A stretch of DNA of 49,865 nucleotides from an uncultured Christensenellaceae bacterium. Lineage in GTDB: Bacteria; Bacillota; Clostridia; Christensenellales; Aristaeellaceae. Both the position numbers and the translations under genes were made by a program. The stretch is from positions 1 to 49,865 of the forward strand of contig CAJOJQ010000023.1 in NCBI GenBank assembly GCA_905234985.1, in the 5' to 3' direction. The notes below the pieces were generated by a model that was not told the origin of the DNA, did no database searches, and was given only the letters and a program-made list of their open reading frames with translations. Positions 23,422-32,629 of this stretch are shown here, piece after piece (position 1 is the first letter of the stretch; every line of letters begins with the position of its first letter).

Positions 23422-24708
23422 TTATCCCCGGATAGCCGCAAACCCGTTTTCCAAATCGGCAATGATGTCGTCAATATGCTCTGTGCCGATGGACAGGCGG
23501 ATGGTGTTGGGGCGTATGCCCTGATCCAATAATTCCTCTTCACTGAGCTGGGAATGGGTGGTGGAAGCGGGGTGGATGACCAGGCTCTTCACGTCCGCCA
23601 CGTTGGCCAGCAGGGAGAAGATTTTCAGATTGTCGATGAAAGCCCAGGCTTCCTTCTGACCGCCCTTGATTTCAAAGGTGAAGATGGACGCGCCGCCCTT
23701 GGGGAAATACCGTTCATACAGCGCGTGGTCGGGATGGTCCGGCAGGGAGGGATGGTTCACCTTTTCCACCAGGGGATGATTTTTCAGGTATTCCACCACT
23801 TTTTTGGTGTTTTCGGCGTGCCGATCCAGGCGCAGGGACAGTGTTTCCACACCCTGCAAAAGCAGGAAAGCATTGAAGGGCGAAATGGACGCGCCGGTGT
23901 CCCGAAGCAGGATGGCGCGAATGTAGGTGACGAACGCCGCCGGACCCACCACGTCATAGAAGGAAACGCCGTGATAGCTGGGGTTGGGCGCGGCGATGTT
24001 GGGATATTTGCCGCTGGCTTTCCAGTCAAACTTCCCGGATTCCACGATAATGCCGCCCAGGGTGGTGCCGTGGCCGCCCAGGAACTTGGTGGCGGAATGT
24101 ACCACGATGTCCGCGCCGTGTTCGATGGGGCGAATCAGGTAGGGGGTGCCGAAAGTGTTGTCGATCACCAGGGGGAGGCCGTGCTTATGGGCGATTTCCG
24201 CGATGGCATCGATGTCCGGGATGTCGCTGTTGGGGTTGCCCAAGGTTTCCAGGTAAATGGCTCGGGTGTTGTCCTGAATGGCGCTTTCCACTTCTTTGAG
24301 ATTATGCGCGTCCACAAAGGTGGTGGTCACGCCGTACTGGGGCAGGGTATGGGAAAGCAGGTTAAAGCTGCCGCCATAGATGGTCTTCTGGGCCACGATG
24401 TGCCCGCCATTGGCTGCCAGCGCTTCGATGGTGTAGGTAATGGCTGCCGCGCCGGAGGCCACGGCCAGGGCCGCGCTGCCGCCCTCCAGGGCCGCCAGCC
24501 GCTTTTCCAGCACCTCCTGGGTGGAGTTCGTGAGCCTGCCATAAATGTTGCCCGCGTCCGCCAGGCCGAAACGGTCGGCGGCGTGCTGACTGTTGTGGAA
24601 CACATAAGAGGTGGTCTGATAAATGGGCACCGCACGGGCGTCGGTGGCGGGGTCTGCCTGTTCCTGGCCTACGTGAAGCTGCAGGGTTTCAAATTTGTAG
24701 TTACTCAT
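23422..24708 (-). CDS. metY: O-acetylhomoserine sulfhydrylase
   Basis: A 428-residue PLP enzyme of the Cys/Met metabolism family. It joins O-acetyl-L-homoserine and sulfide to homocysteine and acetate. Visible: [37 protein letters not shown], the [14 protein letters not shown] strand with the PLP-binding Asp, and the Schiff-base Lys in [14 protein letters not shown] 24708 follows AAAAGGAGAG; the longer frame to 24792 overlaps the attenuator. Expression is set by an Rrf2-like operator, a Cys/Met leader peptide and a terminator. Confidence 0.95.
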   Translation of the reverse strand: MSNYKFETLQLHVGQEQADPATDARAVPIYQTTSYVFHNSQHAADRFGLADAGNIYGRLTNSTQEVLEKRLAALEGGSAALAVASGAAAITYTIEALAANGGHIVAQKTIYGGSFNLLSHTLPQYGVTTTFVDAHNLKEVESAIQDNTRAIYLETLGNPNSDIPDIDAIAEIAHKHGLPLVIDNTFGTPYLIRPIEHGADIVVHSATKFLGGHGTTLGGIIVESGKFDWKASGKYPNIAAPNPSYHGVSFYDVVGPAAFVTYIRAILLRDTGASISPFNAFLLLQGVETLSLRLDRHAENTKKVVEYLKNHPLVEKVNHPSLPDHPDHALYERYFPKGGASIFTFEIKGGQKEAWAFIDNLKIFSLLANVADVKSLVIHPASTTHSQLSEEELLDQGIRPNTIRLSIGTEHIDDIIADLENGFAAIRG

Positions 24709-24755
24709 GATCGTACTCTCCTTTTCATTTTTGTCGCTGTGCTGTTCCCCGGCAA

Positions 24756-24788
24756 TAAAAAACCGGGGGCTGTTTTTCAAGCTCCCGG
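24756..24788 (-). terminator. metY attenuator terminator
   Basis: Minus strand stem CCGGG-N-GCT / AGC-N-CCCGG with an 8-nt loop, followed directly by TTTTTT. It lies between the leader peptide stop (24821) and metY (24708). Confidence 0.85.
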
Positions 24789-24820
24789 GCACATGGCAGA
24801 AAGAAGAAGGAGAATTGTTT

Positions 24821-24943
24821 TCATTCCCTCATCCAAAGGCGCGTGGGTAAACAGCCGAACGCCCCTGCCACGGAACCTGCCCGGGAGAAAAGCATTCGAC
24901 AGCACATGATGGTCTGCTGCTTGCAAATCCTGGTTTCGGACAT
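24821..24943 (-). CDS. Cys/Met leader peptide of metY
   Basis: A 40-residue peptide starting MSETRICKQQTIMCCRM, with GAAAGGAGG upstream. It has Cys at 7, 14, 15 and 31 and Met at 1, 13, 17 and 38; the tandem CC followed by R-M is the likely stall site. With the terminator behind it this is a ribosome-mediated attenuator for sulfur amino-acid supply, matching the design at 7132-7270. The tail after residue 20 is probably not important in itself. Confidence 0.75.
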   Translation of the reverse strand: MSETRICKQQTIMCCRMLFSRAGSVAGAFGCLPTRLWMRE

Positions 24944-24975
24944 CCCTCGCGCCTCCTTTCGGATGAAGTATCTGC

Positions 24976-25008
24976 ATGATAGCATAATAAACCTACTATG
25001 TCAATAGG
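24976..25008 (-). promoter_or_regulatory. metY promoter and Rrf2-like operator
   Basis: Minus strand TTGACA (24999-25004), 17-nt spacer, TATCAT (24976-24981). The operator CCTACTATGTCAATAGG (24992-25008, CCTA/TAGG inverted repeat) covers the -35. It matches the sites at 3493-3509 and 7072-7088. Confidence 0.78.
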
Positions 25009-25048
25009 CAATTTGAGTTTTTTCGGCTTTCACAAATTTTTTTTGCCG

Positions 25049-25081
25049 TTTAAGTTTTCTTTAAGCATTCCCTGATAAACT
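25049..25081 (+). promoter_or_regulatory. Response-regulator box and -10 of the beta-helix gene
   Basis: Direct repeat TTTAAG-N5-TTTAAG (25049-25054, 25060-25065; 11-bp pitch) in place of a -35, then 10 nt and TAAACT as the -10. Direct repeats with an 11-bp pitch are typical of OmpR-family response regulators. The same arrangement lies ahead of the 34343 gene. Confidence 0.65.
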
Positions 25082-25133
25082 TTTCTCTGTCAGGCGGGAA
25101 ACCGAATGACGGAAAACAAAGGAGGTTTTGACC

Positions 25134-26582
25134 ATGAAAAAGATGCTTGCTTTGCTGATTGCATTGATGATGATAGTATCCACAACAGCGGTATTTGCGG
25201 AAGGAAATCCCCCCACCGGCGGCCCCGGCGGCAATCCGCCCAGCGGTGAAATGGGTACGCCCCCCGACGGCACGCCCCCGGATGGCTTTGGCGGCGGCAG
25301 CGGCGGCCCCGGCGGTACGCCCCCCGACGGCAATGGCGGCGGTTTTGGCGGCGGCACCCCTCCCGGGGACCAGTCTTCCTCCTTCGAGTACACGGCGGCC
25401 TCCGAGATCACGACCGCGGCTGACGTCTCCGGCGAAGCCTACGCTTCCGAAACCGTGGATGAAAGCGCCCTGATCGTGAACACGGAGGACGAAGTTTCCC
25501 TCTCCTACATCACTGTTGCCAAGACCGGCGATTCCAACGGCGGCGATAACTGCAACTTCTACGGCCTGAACGCGGCGCTGCTGGTCATGGGCGGTTCCAC
25601 CGCCACCATCACAGGCGCGACCATTACTTCCTCCGCCAGCGGGGCCAACGGCGTATTCTCCTACGGCGGCAACGGCGGCAGGAACGGCGCGGCGGGGGAT
25701 GGCACCACAGTCATCATTTCCGATTCCACCATCGTCACCACCGGCGACGGCTCCGGCGGCATCATGACCACCGGCGGCGGCGTCACCTATGCCAGCAACC
25801 TGACGGTGGAAACCAGCGGTCGGTCCTCCGCGGCCATCCGCACTGACCGGGGCGGCGGCACCGTGGTGGTGGACGGCGGCGCCTATACCTCCAACGGCCT
25901 CGGCTCTCCCGCCATCTATTCCACGGCGGACATTACCGTGAGCAACGCCACCCTGGTGAGCAACCTGTCCGAGGGCGTGTGCATCGAGGGCAAGAATACC
26001 ATTACCCTGATCGACTGCGACCTGACCGCCAATAATACCTCCATGAACGGCAACGCCACCTTCCTGGACACCATCATGATCTACCAGTCCATGAGCGGCG
26101 ACGCCGACAGCGGCACGTCCGCCTTCACCATGATGGGCGGCAGCCTGACCAGTCTGAGCGGGCACATGTTCCACGTGACCAACACCAACGCCGTGATCAC
26201 CCTGTCCGGGGTGGCACTTGCGAACGAGGGCAGCGACGTGCTGCTCAGCGTGTGCGACGACGGCTGGAGCGGCGCTTCCAACATCGCCACCCTGAACGCC
26301 AGCAAACAGCAGCTGACCGGCACCCTGCTGGTGGGCAGCGATTCCACCCTGAACCTGAACCTGACGGAGGGCAGCTCCTTTGCGGGCACCGTCAGCGGGG
26401 CAATCACCAGCGCCAAGGGGACCGTGGTTTCCACGGAAGTGGGCACGGTGAACGTGACCTTAGACGAAACCAGCACCTGGACCCTGACCGGTGATACGTA
26501 TATCACCAGCTTTGAAGGAAACCTGGAAAACGTGATCAGCAACGGATACGCCCTCTATGTGAACGGCGAAGCGGTGCTGTAA
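25134..26582 (+). CDS. Secreted/surface right-handed beta-helix protein
   Basis: A 482-residue protein with a signal peptide (MKKMLALLIALMMIVSTTAV to about residue 23). Residues 24-85 are a Gly/Pro/Asp-rich linker of PPDG and GGG repeats. The rest is a right-handed parallel beta-helix: many short repeats rich in Gly, Thr, Ser and Asn ending in short hydrophobic strands (e.g. GGAYTSNGLGSPAIYSTADI). No catalytic residues or sorting motif are evident. It is likely an adhesin-like or glycan-binding surface protein. AGGAGG is 8 nt before the ATG. It is the sole gene of its transcript. Confidence 0.82.
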   Translation: MKKMLALLIALMMIVSTTAVFAEGNPPTGGPGGNPPSGEMGTPPDGTPPDGFGGGSGGPGGTPPDGNGGGFGGGTPPGDQSSSFEYTAASEITTAADVSGEAYASETVDESALIVNTEDEVSLSYITVAKTGDSNGGDNCNFYGLNAALLVMGGSTATITGATITSSASGANGVFSYGGNGGRNGAAGDGTTVIISDSTIVTTGDGSGGIMTTGGGVTYASNLTVETSGRSSAAIRTDRGGGTVVVDGGAYTSNGLGSPAIYSTADITVSNATLVSNLSEGVCIEGKNTITLIDCDLTANNTSMNGNATFLDTIMIYQSMSGDADSGTSAFTMMGGSLTSLSGHMFHVTNTNAVITLSGVALANEGSDVLLSVCDDGWSGASNIATLNASKQQLTGTLLVGSDSTLNLNLTEGSSFAGTVSGAITSAKGTVVSTEVGTVNVTLDETSTWTLTGDTYITSFEGNLENVISNGYALYVNGEAVL

Positions 26583-26593
26583 TATCCCAAAAA

Positions 26594-26626
26594 CAAAACG
26601 GGGAGCGGCGACGCTCCCTGTTTTGT
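26594..26626. terminator. Terminator, shared sequence with 33.4 kb
   Basis: Stem GGGAGCG / CGCTCCC around GCGA with flanking AAAAC/GTTTTG. It serves the beta-helix gene and, on the other strand, the MalG-type permease. Almost the same hairpin recurs at 33426-33443. Confidence 0.85.
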
Positions 26627-26639
26627 CCTGTTATTCAGA

Positions 26640-27491
26640 TCATCCTTTCAGCCCCGTGGTCGCCACGCCCTCCACAAGATACCGCTGGAACACCATGAAC
26701 ACGATCACCACGGGGATGATGGACAGGGTGGTCATGGCGAACAGGCCGGACCAGTTGGTTTGCGTGTTGGGGTCGGAGAACATTTTCAGGGCGATGGAAA
26801 CGGGATACAGGCGGGGCTTGCTGATATAGATCAAGGGCTGTAAAAATTCCTGCCAGCTCCAGTAGAAGCCGAAGATGCCGGAGGTGATCAGGGAGGGAAC
26901 GGACAGGGGCAGCATGATCCGCAGGTATTTATAGAGCCAGCCGCAGCCGTCGATCTCCGCCGCCTCGTCCAATTCCTTGGGAATGCCCCGCATGAACTGT
27001 AAATTCAGGAAAATGAAGAACGGCACGCCGCAGAACTGGGGAACGATGATGGGCAGGTACGTGTTGATCCAGCCGAAGCCCTTGAACATGATGTACTGGG
27101 GAATCAACAGCACCTGCACGGGCAGCAGCATGGTGCCCATGAGGATGGCGAACCACATTTTCTTCCCCGCGAAGGGAATGCGAGCGAAGGCGTAGGCCAC
27201 CAGGGACGAGGAAACCACCCCGCCCACCGTACTCCACAGGGCGATGGTGAAGGAATTGGTGAAATAGTCGGCATAGGTATACCGACCGGTGGACTGCCAG
27301 CCCGTCACATAGTTTTCCCACACGACCCGGGAAGGGATCAGGCTGGTGACGGTGGTGAACACTTCTTCATTGGGCTTTAAGGAGCTGGCGATCATCCAGA
27401 CCAGAGGATAGATCATTACGACGCTCAAAAGCAGCGCGGGGATATGGAACCCCAGGGCTTTTGCCGTTTTGTGCCGAACCGCGTACTGCAT
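26640..27491 (-). CDS. Sugar ABC permease, MalG type
   Basis: A 283-residue permease with six helices; docking loop ELDEAAEIDGCGWLYKYLRI and end RYLVEGVATTGLKG are typical of the carbohydrate uptake family 1. It starts 12 bp after the MalF-type gene, with GGAGGG upstream. Last gene of the second sugar transporter operon. Confidence 0.93.
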   Translation of the reverse strand: MQYAVRHKTAKALGFHIPALLLSVVMIYPLVWMIASSLKPNEEVFTTVTSLIPSRVVWENYVTGWQSTGRYTYADYFTNSFTIALWSTVGGVVSSSLVAYAFARIPFAGKKMWFAILMGTMLLPVQVLLIPQYIMFKGFGWINTYLPIIVPQFCGVPFFIFLNLQFMRGIPKELDEAAEIDGCGWLYKYLRIMLPLSVPSLITSGIFGFYWSWQEFLQPLIYISKPRLYPVSIALKMFSDPNTQTNWSGLFAMTTLSIIPVVIVFMVFQRYLVEGVATTGLKG

Positions 27492-27503
27492 GCGCTCCCT
27501 CCT

Positions 27504-28421
27504 TTACGCCTCGTAGTACACCCAGTAGTTGGAGCTTCTGAACACGAACGCCGAAAAGACGCCGATGATGATCAGCAGCACCCAGGACAGGGCGCAGGCG
27601 TAGCCCATCTTAAAATATGAGAAGCTCTGCTTATAGATATACAGCGCGAACAGCATGGTGGAATCCATGGGGCCGCCGTTGGTGATAATCAGCGCTTCGG
27701 AAAACGCCTTGAAGGCGTTGATGATGCCCATGACCAGATTGAAGAAAATCACCGGCGTAAGGGCCGGGAAGGTGACGTAGCGGAAACGCTGCCACGCCCC
27801 CGCGCCGTCCAGCAGGGCGGCTTCGTAATAGCTCACCGGAATTTGCTTGATGCCGGAAACGAAAATCAGCATGGAGGAGCCGAAATGCCAGCAGCCCAGC
27901 AGGATCAGGGAATACAGGGCGGTGCCCGGATTGCCGATCCAGCTGTAGGCGTAGGGCGACCCCGAAATCACGCTGATGAGGCCGTTGATCGCCCCGTCCG
28001 AACCCCACAGGCGGGACCAGATGATGGCGATAGCCACCGAACCGCCCAGCAGAGAGGGGATATAGTAGACCGTGCGGTAAAACCCGATGCCCTTGTGGTT
28101 GGTGGTCAGGATCAGCGCCACGCCCAGGGCCGCCGCCAGACGCAGGGGCACCAGGATGAAGACATATTTGAAGGTGATCCCCACCGATTTCCAGAACACC
28201 CCGTCCTGGAACATGTTCACGAAGTTGGCCGCGCCGATCCACTGGGGCGCGCCTAAGGAATCGTACTTGGTAAAGGCTAAGTACAGGGAATACAGCATGG
28301 GAACGGATGTGAAGGCGATAAACCCGATCAGCCAGGGCGCGAGAAACGCGTAGCCCGCCGCGTTATTGCGCATCCGCTTCCGCCGGTACGATTTCCGCAT
28401 GTTCGCCGGGATCGCGGTCAT
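27504..28421 (-). CDS. Sugar ABC permease, MalF type
   Basis: A 305-residue permease with an N-terminal basic segment and six helices (AGYAFLAPWLIGFIAFTSVP first; docking loop YYEAALLDGAGAWQRFRYV). GAGGAG lies 9 nt ahead of the ATG. Translation begins just after a strong terminator hairpin (28443-28475), so its level depends on read-through from the binding-protein gene. Confidence 0.92.
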   Translation of the reverse strand: MTAIPANMRKSYRRKRMRNNAAGYAFLAPWLIGFIAFTSVPMLYSLYLAFTKYDSLGAPQWIGAANFVNMFQDGVFWKSVGITFKYVFILVPLRLAAALGVALILTTNHKGIGFYRTVYYIPSLLGGSVAIAIIWSRLWGSDGAINGLISVISGSPYAYSWIGNPGTALYSLILLGCWHFGSSMLIFVSGIKQIPVSYYEAALLDGAGAWQRFRYVTFPALTPVIFFNLVMGIINAFKAFSEALIITNGGPMDSTMLFALYIYKQSFSYFKMGYACALSWVLLIIIGVFSAFVFRSSNYWVYYEA

Positions 28422-28441
28422 GAGAAGTCACTCCTCTGCAA

Positions 28442-28722
28442 AAATCAGGGGGATGGGATTTGTTCCCATCCCCCCATACTGTCTTAAACCCCGGGGAAGT
28501 ATGAAGGGACCGCAGCCCCTTCATCAACAAATCCGCAGGCGGCGGCGTGTACGTCGCCGAGGAGCAAATGAAATTTGCTTCCTATATCAATTTCTGGCCG
28601 TAAAATGAGCGTTTTCGCTTGCGAAAATGCCATTTTACAAGAAATTGATGGATCGAAGGAAATCGGAATCCTGTTTCCGATTTCCTTCGCAGGGTGTCGA
28701 AAACTCTTTTTCGACACCCTGA
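28442..28722 (-). repeat. Array of nested hairpins between binding protein and permeases
   Basis: Read on the minus strand from the binding-protein stop: CAGGGTGTCGAAAA/TTTTCGACACCCTG; CGAAGGAAATCGGAA/TTCCGATTTCCTTCG; a nested arm CAATTTCT/AGAAATTG enclosing ATTTTCGC/GCGAAAAC; AGCAAAT/ATTTGCT; ATGAAGGG/CCCTTCAT; and GGGGGATGGGA/TCCCATCCCCC followed by TTTTT at 28443-28475. About 300 nt without a gene. It probably protects the binding-protein message and attenuates the permeases; the amount of structure is unusual and may come from inserted palindromic repeats. Confidence 0.78.
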
Positions 28723-28725
28723 GTT

Positions 28726-29985
28726 TTATTGGTTCAGCGCTTTGTTGATGTAGTCAACCAGGGCCTGGGCGGCGGCTTCCGGGGTGCTTTCGCCAAAGAG
28801 GACGGCCTGCACCTGACGGTTGTATTCGTCGGCGATTTCGCCGTGGGCCTGAGGATCGGGCGCATACAGGTCGGAGGCGTACTGCGCCATCAGGTTCATA
28901 TACTCGAACACCATCATGGAGTTCTCGTTCAGGGACTGGCCCACCAACGTGGCGATTTCGGGATTGATCGGCACGCCGCGGCGGCCCGCGATGAACAGGT
29001 TGGCTTCCTCATCGTTGACCCAGTAGTTGATGAACTTCGCCGCTTCTTCCACCTTCTCGGCGGTGGCGGAAATGCTCAGGAACTGGGAGGGCTTGACGAA
29101 CATGGCCTTATTGGCGGCAGCACCGGGCAGGATGCGCAGCGGCACGGCGCCAAAGCTGTCCTTCAGCACGGCGGCGTAAGTGGTGTAGCTGTCGGTCACG
29201 GTGAAGATGGTGGCGGCAGTGCCCTTGGACATGGGATAGTTTTCCTTGCCGATATCGGTGACGGCGTCGGCGATGTTCTGGGTCGCGCCCGCGTCCTGCA
29301 GGCGCTTCACGGAGGCGAAGTAAGCGGCCAGGGTTTCGGCGGTGAAGCCCGCGCCGTCCTGGGCTTTGTTGTACAACTCTTCGCCGTGTTCGCGGGCGTA
29401 AATGCGGAACACGCCGTTGTAGTCCTTCAGGCCGAAGAGGTCCGTGCCGTACAGGCCGGTCTTTTCGTGGAATTCGATGGCCCAGGCTTCAAATTCTTCC
29501 CAGGTCATTTCGTTGGAGGGCACTTCCATGCCGGCGTCTTTGACCAGCTTTTCATTCACGGCCATGCACAGGCCGTTGGAACCGGCGTTGATGCCGTACA
29601 GGCCCTCGCCGAAGCGTCCGCCGCTGATGGCGCTGTCCGGAACCTTGGAAAGGTCGATGGCGCCGCTTTCCACCAGGGGCGTCAGATCCATCAGTTGGTG
29701 CTTCTCCACGTAGTTCAGAATGTAGGCGTAGTCCATGCGCAGGGTGTCCGGCAGGTCGTTGGCGGCCGCCAGGGTGTTGATCTTGCGCCAGTAGTCGTCC
29801 CAGGACAGATATTCGGCTTCATATTCGATGCCGGTGGCCTTGGTGAACAGATCGGCTTCGCCCAAATACAGGGCGTTGGAGGATTCGGAACCCCACCAGG
29901 CCACGCGCAGCGGTTCTTCCGCGGCCAGCGCCACGCCGCCGAGCATCATGGTCAGAACCAGAAACAGTGCAACCAGCTTTTTCAT
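28726..29985 (-). CDS. Sugar ABC substrate-binding protein
   Basis: A 419-residue family 1 extracellular solute-binding protein. Signal peptide residues 1-22; the mature start EEPLRVAWWGSESSNALYLG fits the family. Later blocks: YLSWDDYWRKINTLAAANDL, GLYGINAGSNGLCMAVNEKL and the C-terminal ALVDYINKALNQ. ATG 29985 is preferred to the adjoining GTG (29988) for spacing to GGGGAGG. It follows a response regulator and kinase that probably control it. Substrate unknown, likely an oligosaccharide; no ATPase nearby. Confidence 0.92.
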   Translation of the reverse strand: MKKLVALFLVLTMMLGGVALAAEEPLRVAWWGSESSNALYLGEADLFTKATGIEYEAEYLSWDDYWRKINTLAAANDLPDTLRMDYAYILNYVEKHQLMDLTPLVESGAIDLSKVPDSAISGGRFGEGLYGINAGSNGLCMAVNEKLVKDAGMEVPSNEMTWEEFEAWAIEFHEKTGLYGTDLFGLKDYNGVFRIYAREHGEELYNKAQDGAGFTAETLAAYFASVKRLQDAGATQNIADAVTDIGKENYPMSKGTAATIFTVTDSYTTYAAVLKDSFGAVPLRILPGAAANKAMFVKPSQFLSISATAEKVEEAAKFINYWVNDEEANLFIAGRRGVPINPEIATLVGQSLNENSMMVFEYMNLMAQYASDLYAPDPQAHGEIADEYNRQVQAVLFGESTPEAAAQALVDYINKALNQ

Positions 29986-30090
29986 CACAATTGCCTCCCC
30001 TTTGTCTTTTCGGATTGTGGTTCACAGGAGAACCTTTGGATGGTAAAAGCATACACTTTTCTTTCCAATTTGACCATGCAAATAACCAAC

Positions 30091-30840
30091 CTAAAATTCC
30101 GAATTTCTGTCTTCTCCCGTTTCCAGGGTCTTTCTGTATTGCAGGGGCGAAACGCCCTTTTGCTTTTTGAAGCTCTCGATAAAGTATTTGGCGGTGGAAA
30201 AGCCGGTGCGCTCCGCGATGGCTTCCATGGTCAGGTCCGGCTGGAAGCGCAGCAGATTTTCCGCTTCCTCCAGCCTGCGGCGGTTGAGCCAGGTATTGAA
30301 GCGCACCTCCGTCTTCTGCTTGAACAGGCGGCTGATATAGGTTTCATCCATGAAAAGTTCGTTTTCGCACAGCCAGCTTAGGTTATAATCCGATTCCATA
30401 TAATGTTCTTCGATGCTGCGGATCACCGAAGCCACCACGGAGCCGTACCGGGCGGCGTAATCCGCCGGGCCGTCCTTTTCCCCGCCCAGCAGCCGGGACA
30501 GGGCGGCGCTCAGTTCCGAGGCGGAAAGGGGTTTCAGCAGATAATCCACCACCCCCGCCCGCAGGGCGTGGCGCACGTACTCTAATTCCTGGTACCCGGA
30601 CACGATGATGAACCGGCAGTTTTCGTCCTGCACCGCGTCGATCACTTCCAAGCCGGAAGCGCCGGGCATCATCACGTCCAAAATCGCCACGTCCGGGTGC
30701 AGGGTGCGGATCAGCTCAATGCCGTCCAGGCCGTTGCTGGCCGTGCCCACGATCACATAATTCTGCTTTTCCATTTCCAGCAGGCGGCGGGTATGTTCCA
30801 AAATCAGCGGTTCGTCATCCACGAGCAGCACTCTGAACAT
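30091..30840 (-). CDS. AraC-type two-component response regulator
   Basis: A 249-residue YesN-like regulator. Receiver domain residues 1-120 with the acidic pair DDEP, phospho-acceptor Asp in DVAILDVMMPG, and Lys in LLKPLS. AraC-type double HTH at about 150-245 (ITSRLFKQKTEV-like ETYISRLFKQKTEVRFNTWL, then AIAERTGFSTAKYFIESFKK). It overlaps the kinase gene by 26 bp. It likely activates the downstream sugar transporter. Confidence 0.93.
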   Translation of the reverse strand: MFRVLLVDDEPLILEHTRRLLEMEKQNYVIVGTASNGLDGIELIRTLHPDVAILDVMMPGASGLEVIDAVQDENCRFIIVSGYQELEYVRHALRAGVVDYLLKPLSASELSAALSRLLGGEKDGPADYAARYGSVVASVIRSIEEHYMESDYNLSWLCENELFMDETYISRLFKQKTEVRFNTWLNRRRLEEAENLLRFQPDLTMEAIAERTGFSTAKYFIESFKKQKGVSPLQYRKTLETGEDRNSEF

Positions 30841-32611
30841 CGTTTCCTTCTCCTTCCGGCAAAGACGCGTCGGGAAGCCGATCGGGAATGGTCAATGAAA
30901 GATTGGTCCATTGGCCTTCCCTGCTCCGCAGGCGGTAGGACGCCCGATCCCCGTAGGTATAAATCAGCCGGAAAACCACGTTGCGGTAGCCGTGCATGTT
31001 CAGGCCGTCGTCCGGCTGCAAATGATTGTAGATTTCCAGCTGCTCGGGGGAAAACCCGACGCCGTTGTCAAACAGGGAAATTTTGAGTTGGCCTCCCGTA
31101 TGCCGGATGCGCAGGCGGATCACCCCGTGATCCAGCTTTTTCATCAGCCCGTAGCGCACGGAGTTTTCAGCCAGGGGCTGCAAGGTCATCCGGGGGAGGG
31201 GGAGGCCGTCGTCATCCGGGTCGTAATCAATCTTGGCCGACAGCCGGGACCCGAAGCGGATGCGGTAAATGGCTAAGTATTCCCGCACCAGGGAAATTTC
31301 CTGCTCTAAGGTGGCGTACATGGAATCCCGGAAGGAGGCGCGCACCAGCCTGGACAGGCTCATGGTGATGCGGCTCACCTCCCGGTTCCCGCTTCGCTCG
31401 CTCAAAGCGTAGATCGTTTCCAGGGTATTATATAAAAAGTGCGGGTGAATCTGGGCCTGTAACATGCGGCACCGCGCCCGGGCGGCCTGCAGCTTCCCCT
31501 CCAATTCACGGTGAATGAGGTCGTCGATCTGGTTCATCAAATGCTGGAACTGCTTGGCTAAAATGCCCACCTCATCCTCCGCCTGCAAAATGTCCGGGGA
31601 AAGGGTGACGCGGAAGTCCCCGGCGGGGGCGGTTTTCACCGCTTCCGTCAGCATTTCCAGGTGCCTAAAGACGCGCTTGGTGACCAGCTGGAAGAAAGCC
31701 GCGGAAAAGAGGATCAGCAGCAGAAAGAGGAACAGCAGGTTTCGCCCGGCGTTTTGCAGCAGGCTGGTCAGGCGGGAATAATTCACGTAGCTGACCAGGG
31801 TGAGGCGGTCGTCCAGAAAGCTGGCCGAGGATACGAAGTAGCGCATGCCGTTCAGGGAAAGGATCTTCCACTGCGCCCCAACGTCCCGCCCCACGCTTTC
31901 CTCCGGGCACTGCGGCCCCCGATAGAAGCGCGTTCCGTCCAAATAGGTTTCCAGGCTGTCCGCAAAAGCGGAATCGGCAGGCTCCGCCTGGCGCGCCAGC
32001 CGCTCGAACTGCACCAGGATCATTTCATAACCCAGCAGGTTCAGGCTCAAATTCTTTGTTTCGCGGATGGCGCGGCCCAGCACCAGATAGGGCTGCCCCT
32101 CCCAGTCCAGAGCGAACTATTTTTCTTTGCCCGAATCGTCCGTCTGCTGGATCAATTGCTGAATGGATTCCTGGAGCCGGGCGTTCTGCGGAATGCCGCC
32201 GAAGCTGTAAATGGCCCCGTGGCAGTCCGACACGATCACGCTGCGGATATAGCCGTAGCTGGACACTTCCGACACGGAGGCCACCACCGCGTCATGCAAA
32301 TCGGTCTTCGCCCGGGCCAGCTTCGTGCCGCTGGACGTCATGATGTCGCGCAGGCTTTGCTGCACGGATTCATCGGCGATGATGCGCAGGGAGGTGCGGG
32401 TGGCGTCCTCCATGCATTTATCAATATAATGGTAATAGCTCTCCAGCAGCTCGTTCTGGTTTTCGGCAAATTCCGCGTAGTAGCTGTTGGACAGGAAATA
32501 GAGGCCCGCCAGCCCCACGATCAGAAAAAGAAGGATGCAGAAGGACATGGCGTACAGGATCAGCCTGCGCATGGATCGCCTGCCCGGCCCTTTTCCGTTC
32601 AGCTTCTTCAT
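30815..32611 (-). pseudogene. Sensor histidine kinase split by an in-frame TAG
   Basis: Starts at 32611. Residues 1-164 hold helix 1 (LYAMSFCILLFLIVGLAGLY) and half of an extracellular sensor. A TAG at 32117-32119 then interrupts; the very same frame continues with FALDWEGQPYLVLGRAIRE, the rest of the sensor, helix 2 (NLLFLFLLLILFSAAFFQLV), HAMP, the His_kinase block with HPHFLYNTLE, and the ATPase (LQPLAENSVRYGL; LFDNGVGF). Rejoined, it is about 598 residues, normal for YesM-type kinases. A TGG-to-TAG change is the simplest cause. The second part could restart at GTG 32083 but would lack helix 1. Confidence 0.85.
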
Positions 32612-32629
32612 TTTCCGATCACCTCATGT

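Noticed and set aside
24821..25008. SAM riboswitch or T-box ahead of metY
   Set aside because: No T-box sequence or SAM-riboswitch core is visible, while a good ribosome-binding site, Cys/Met peptide and terminator are.
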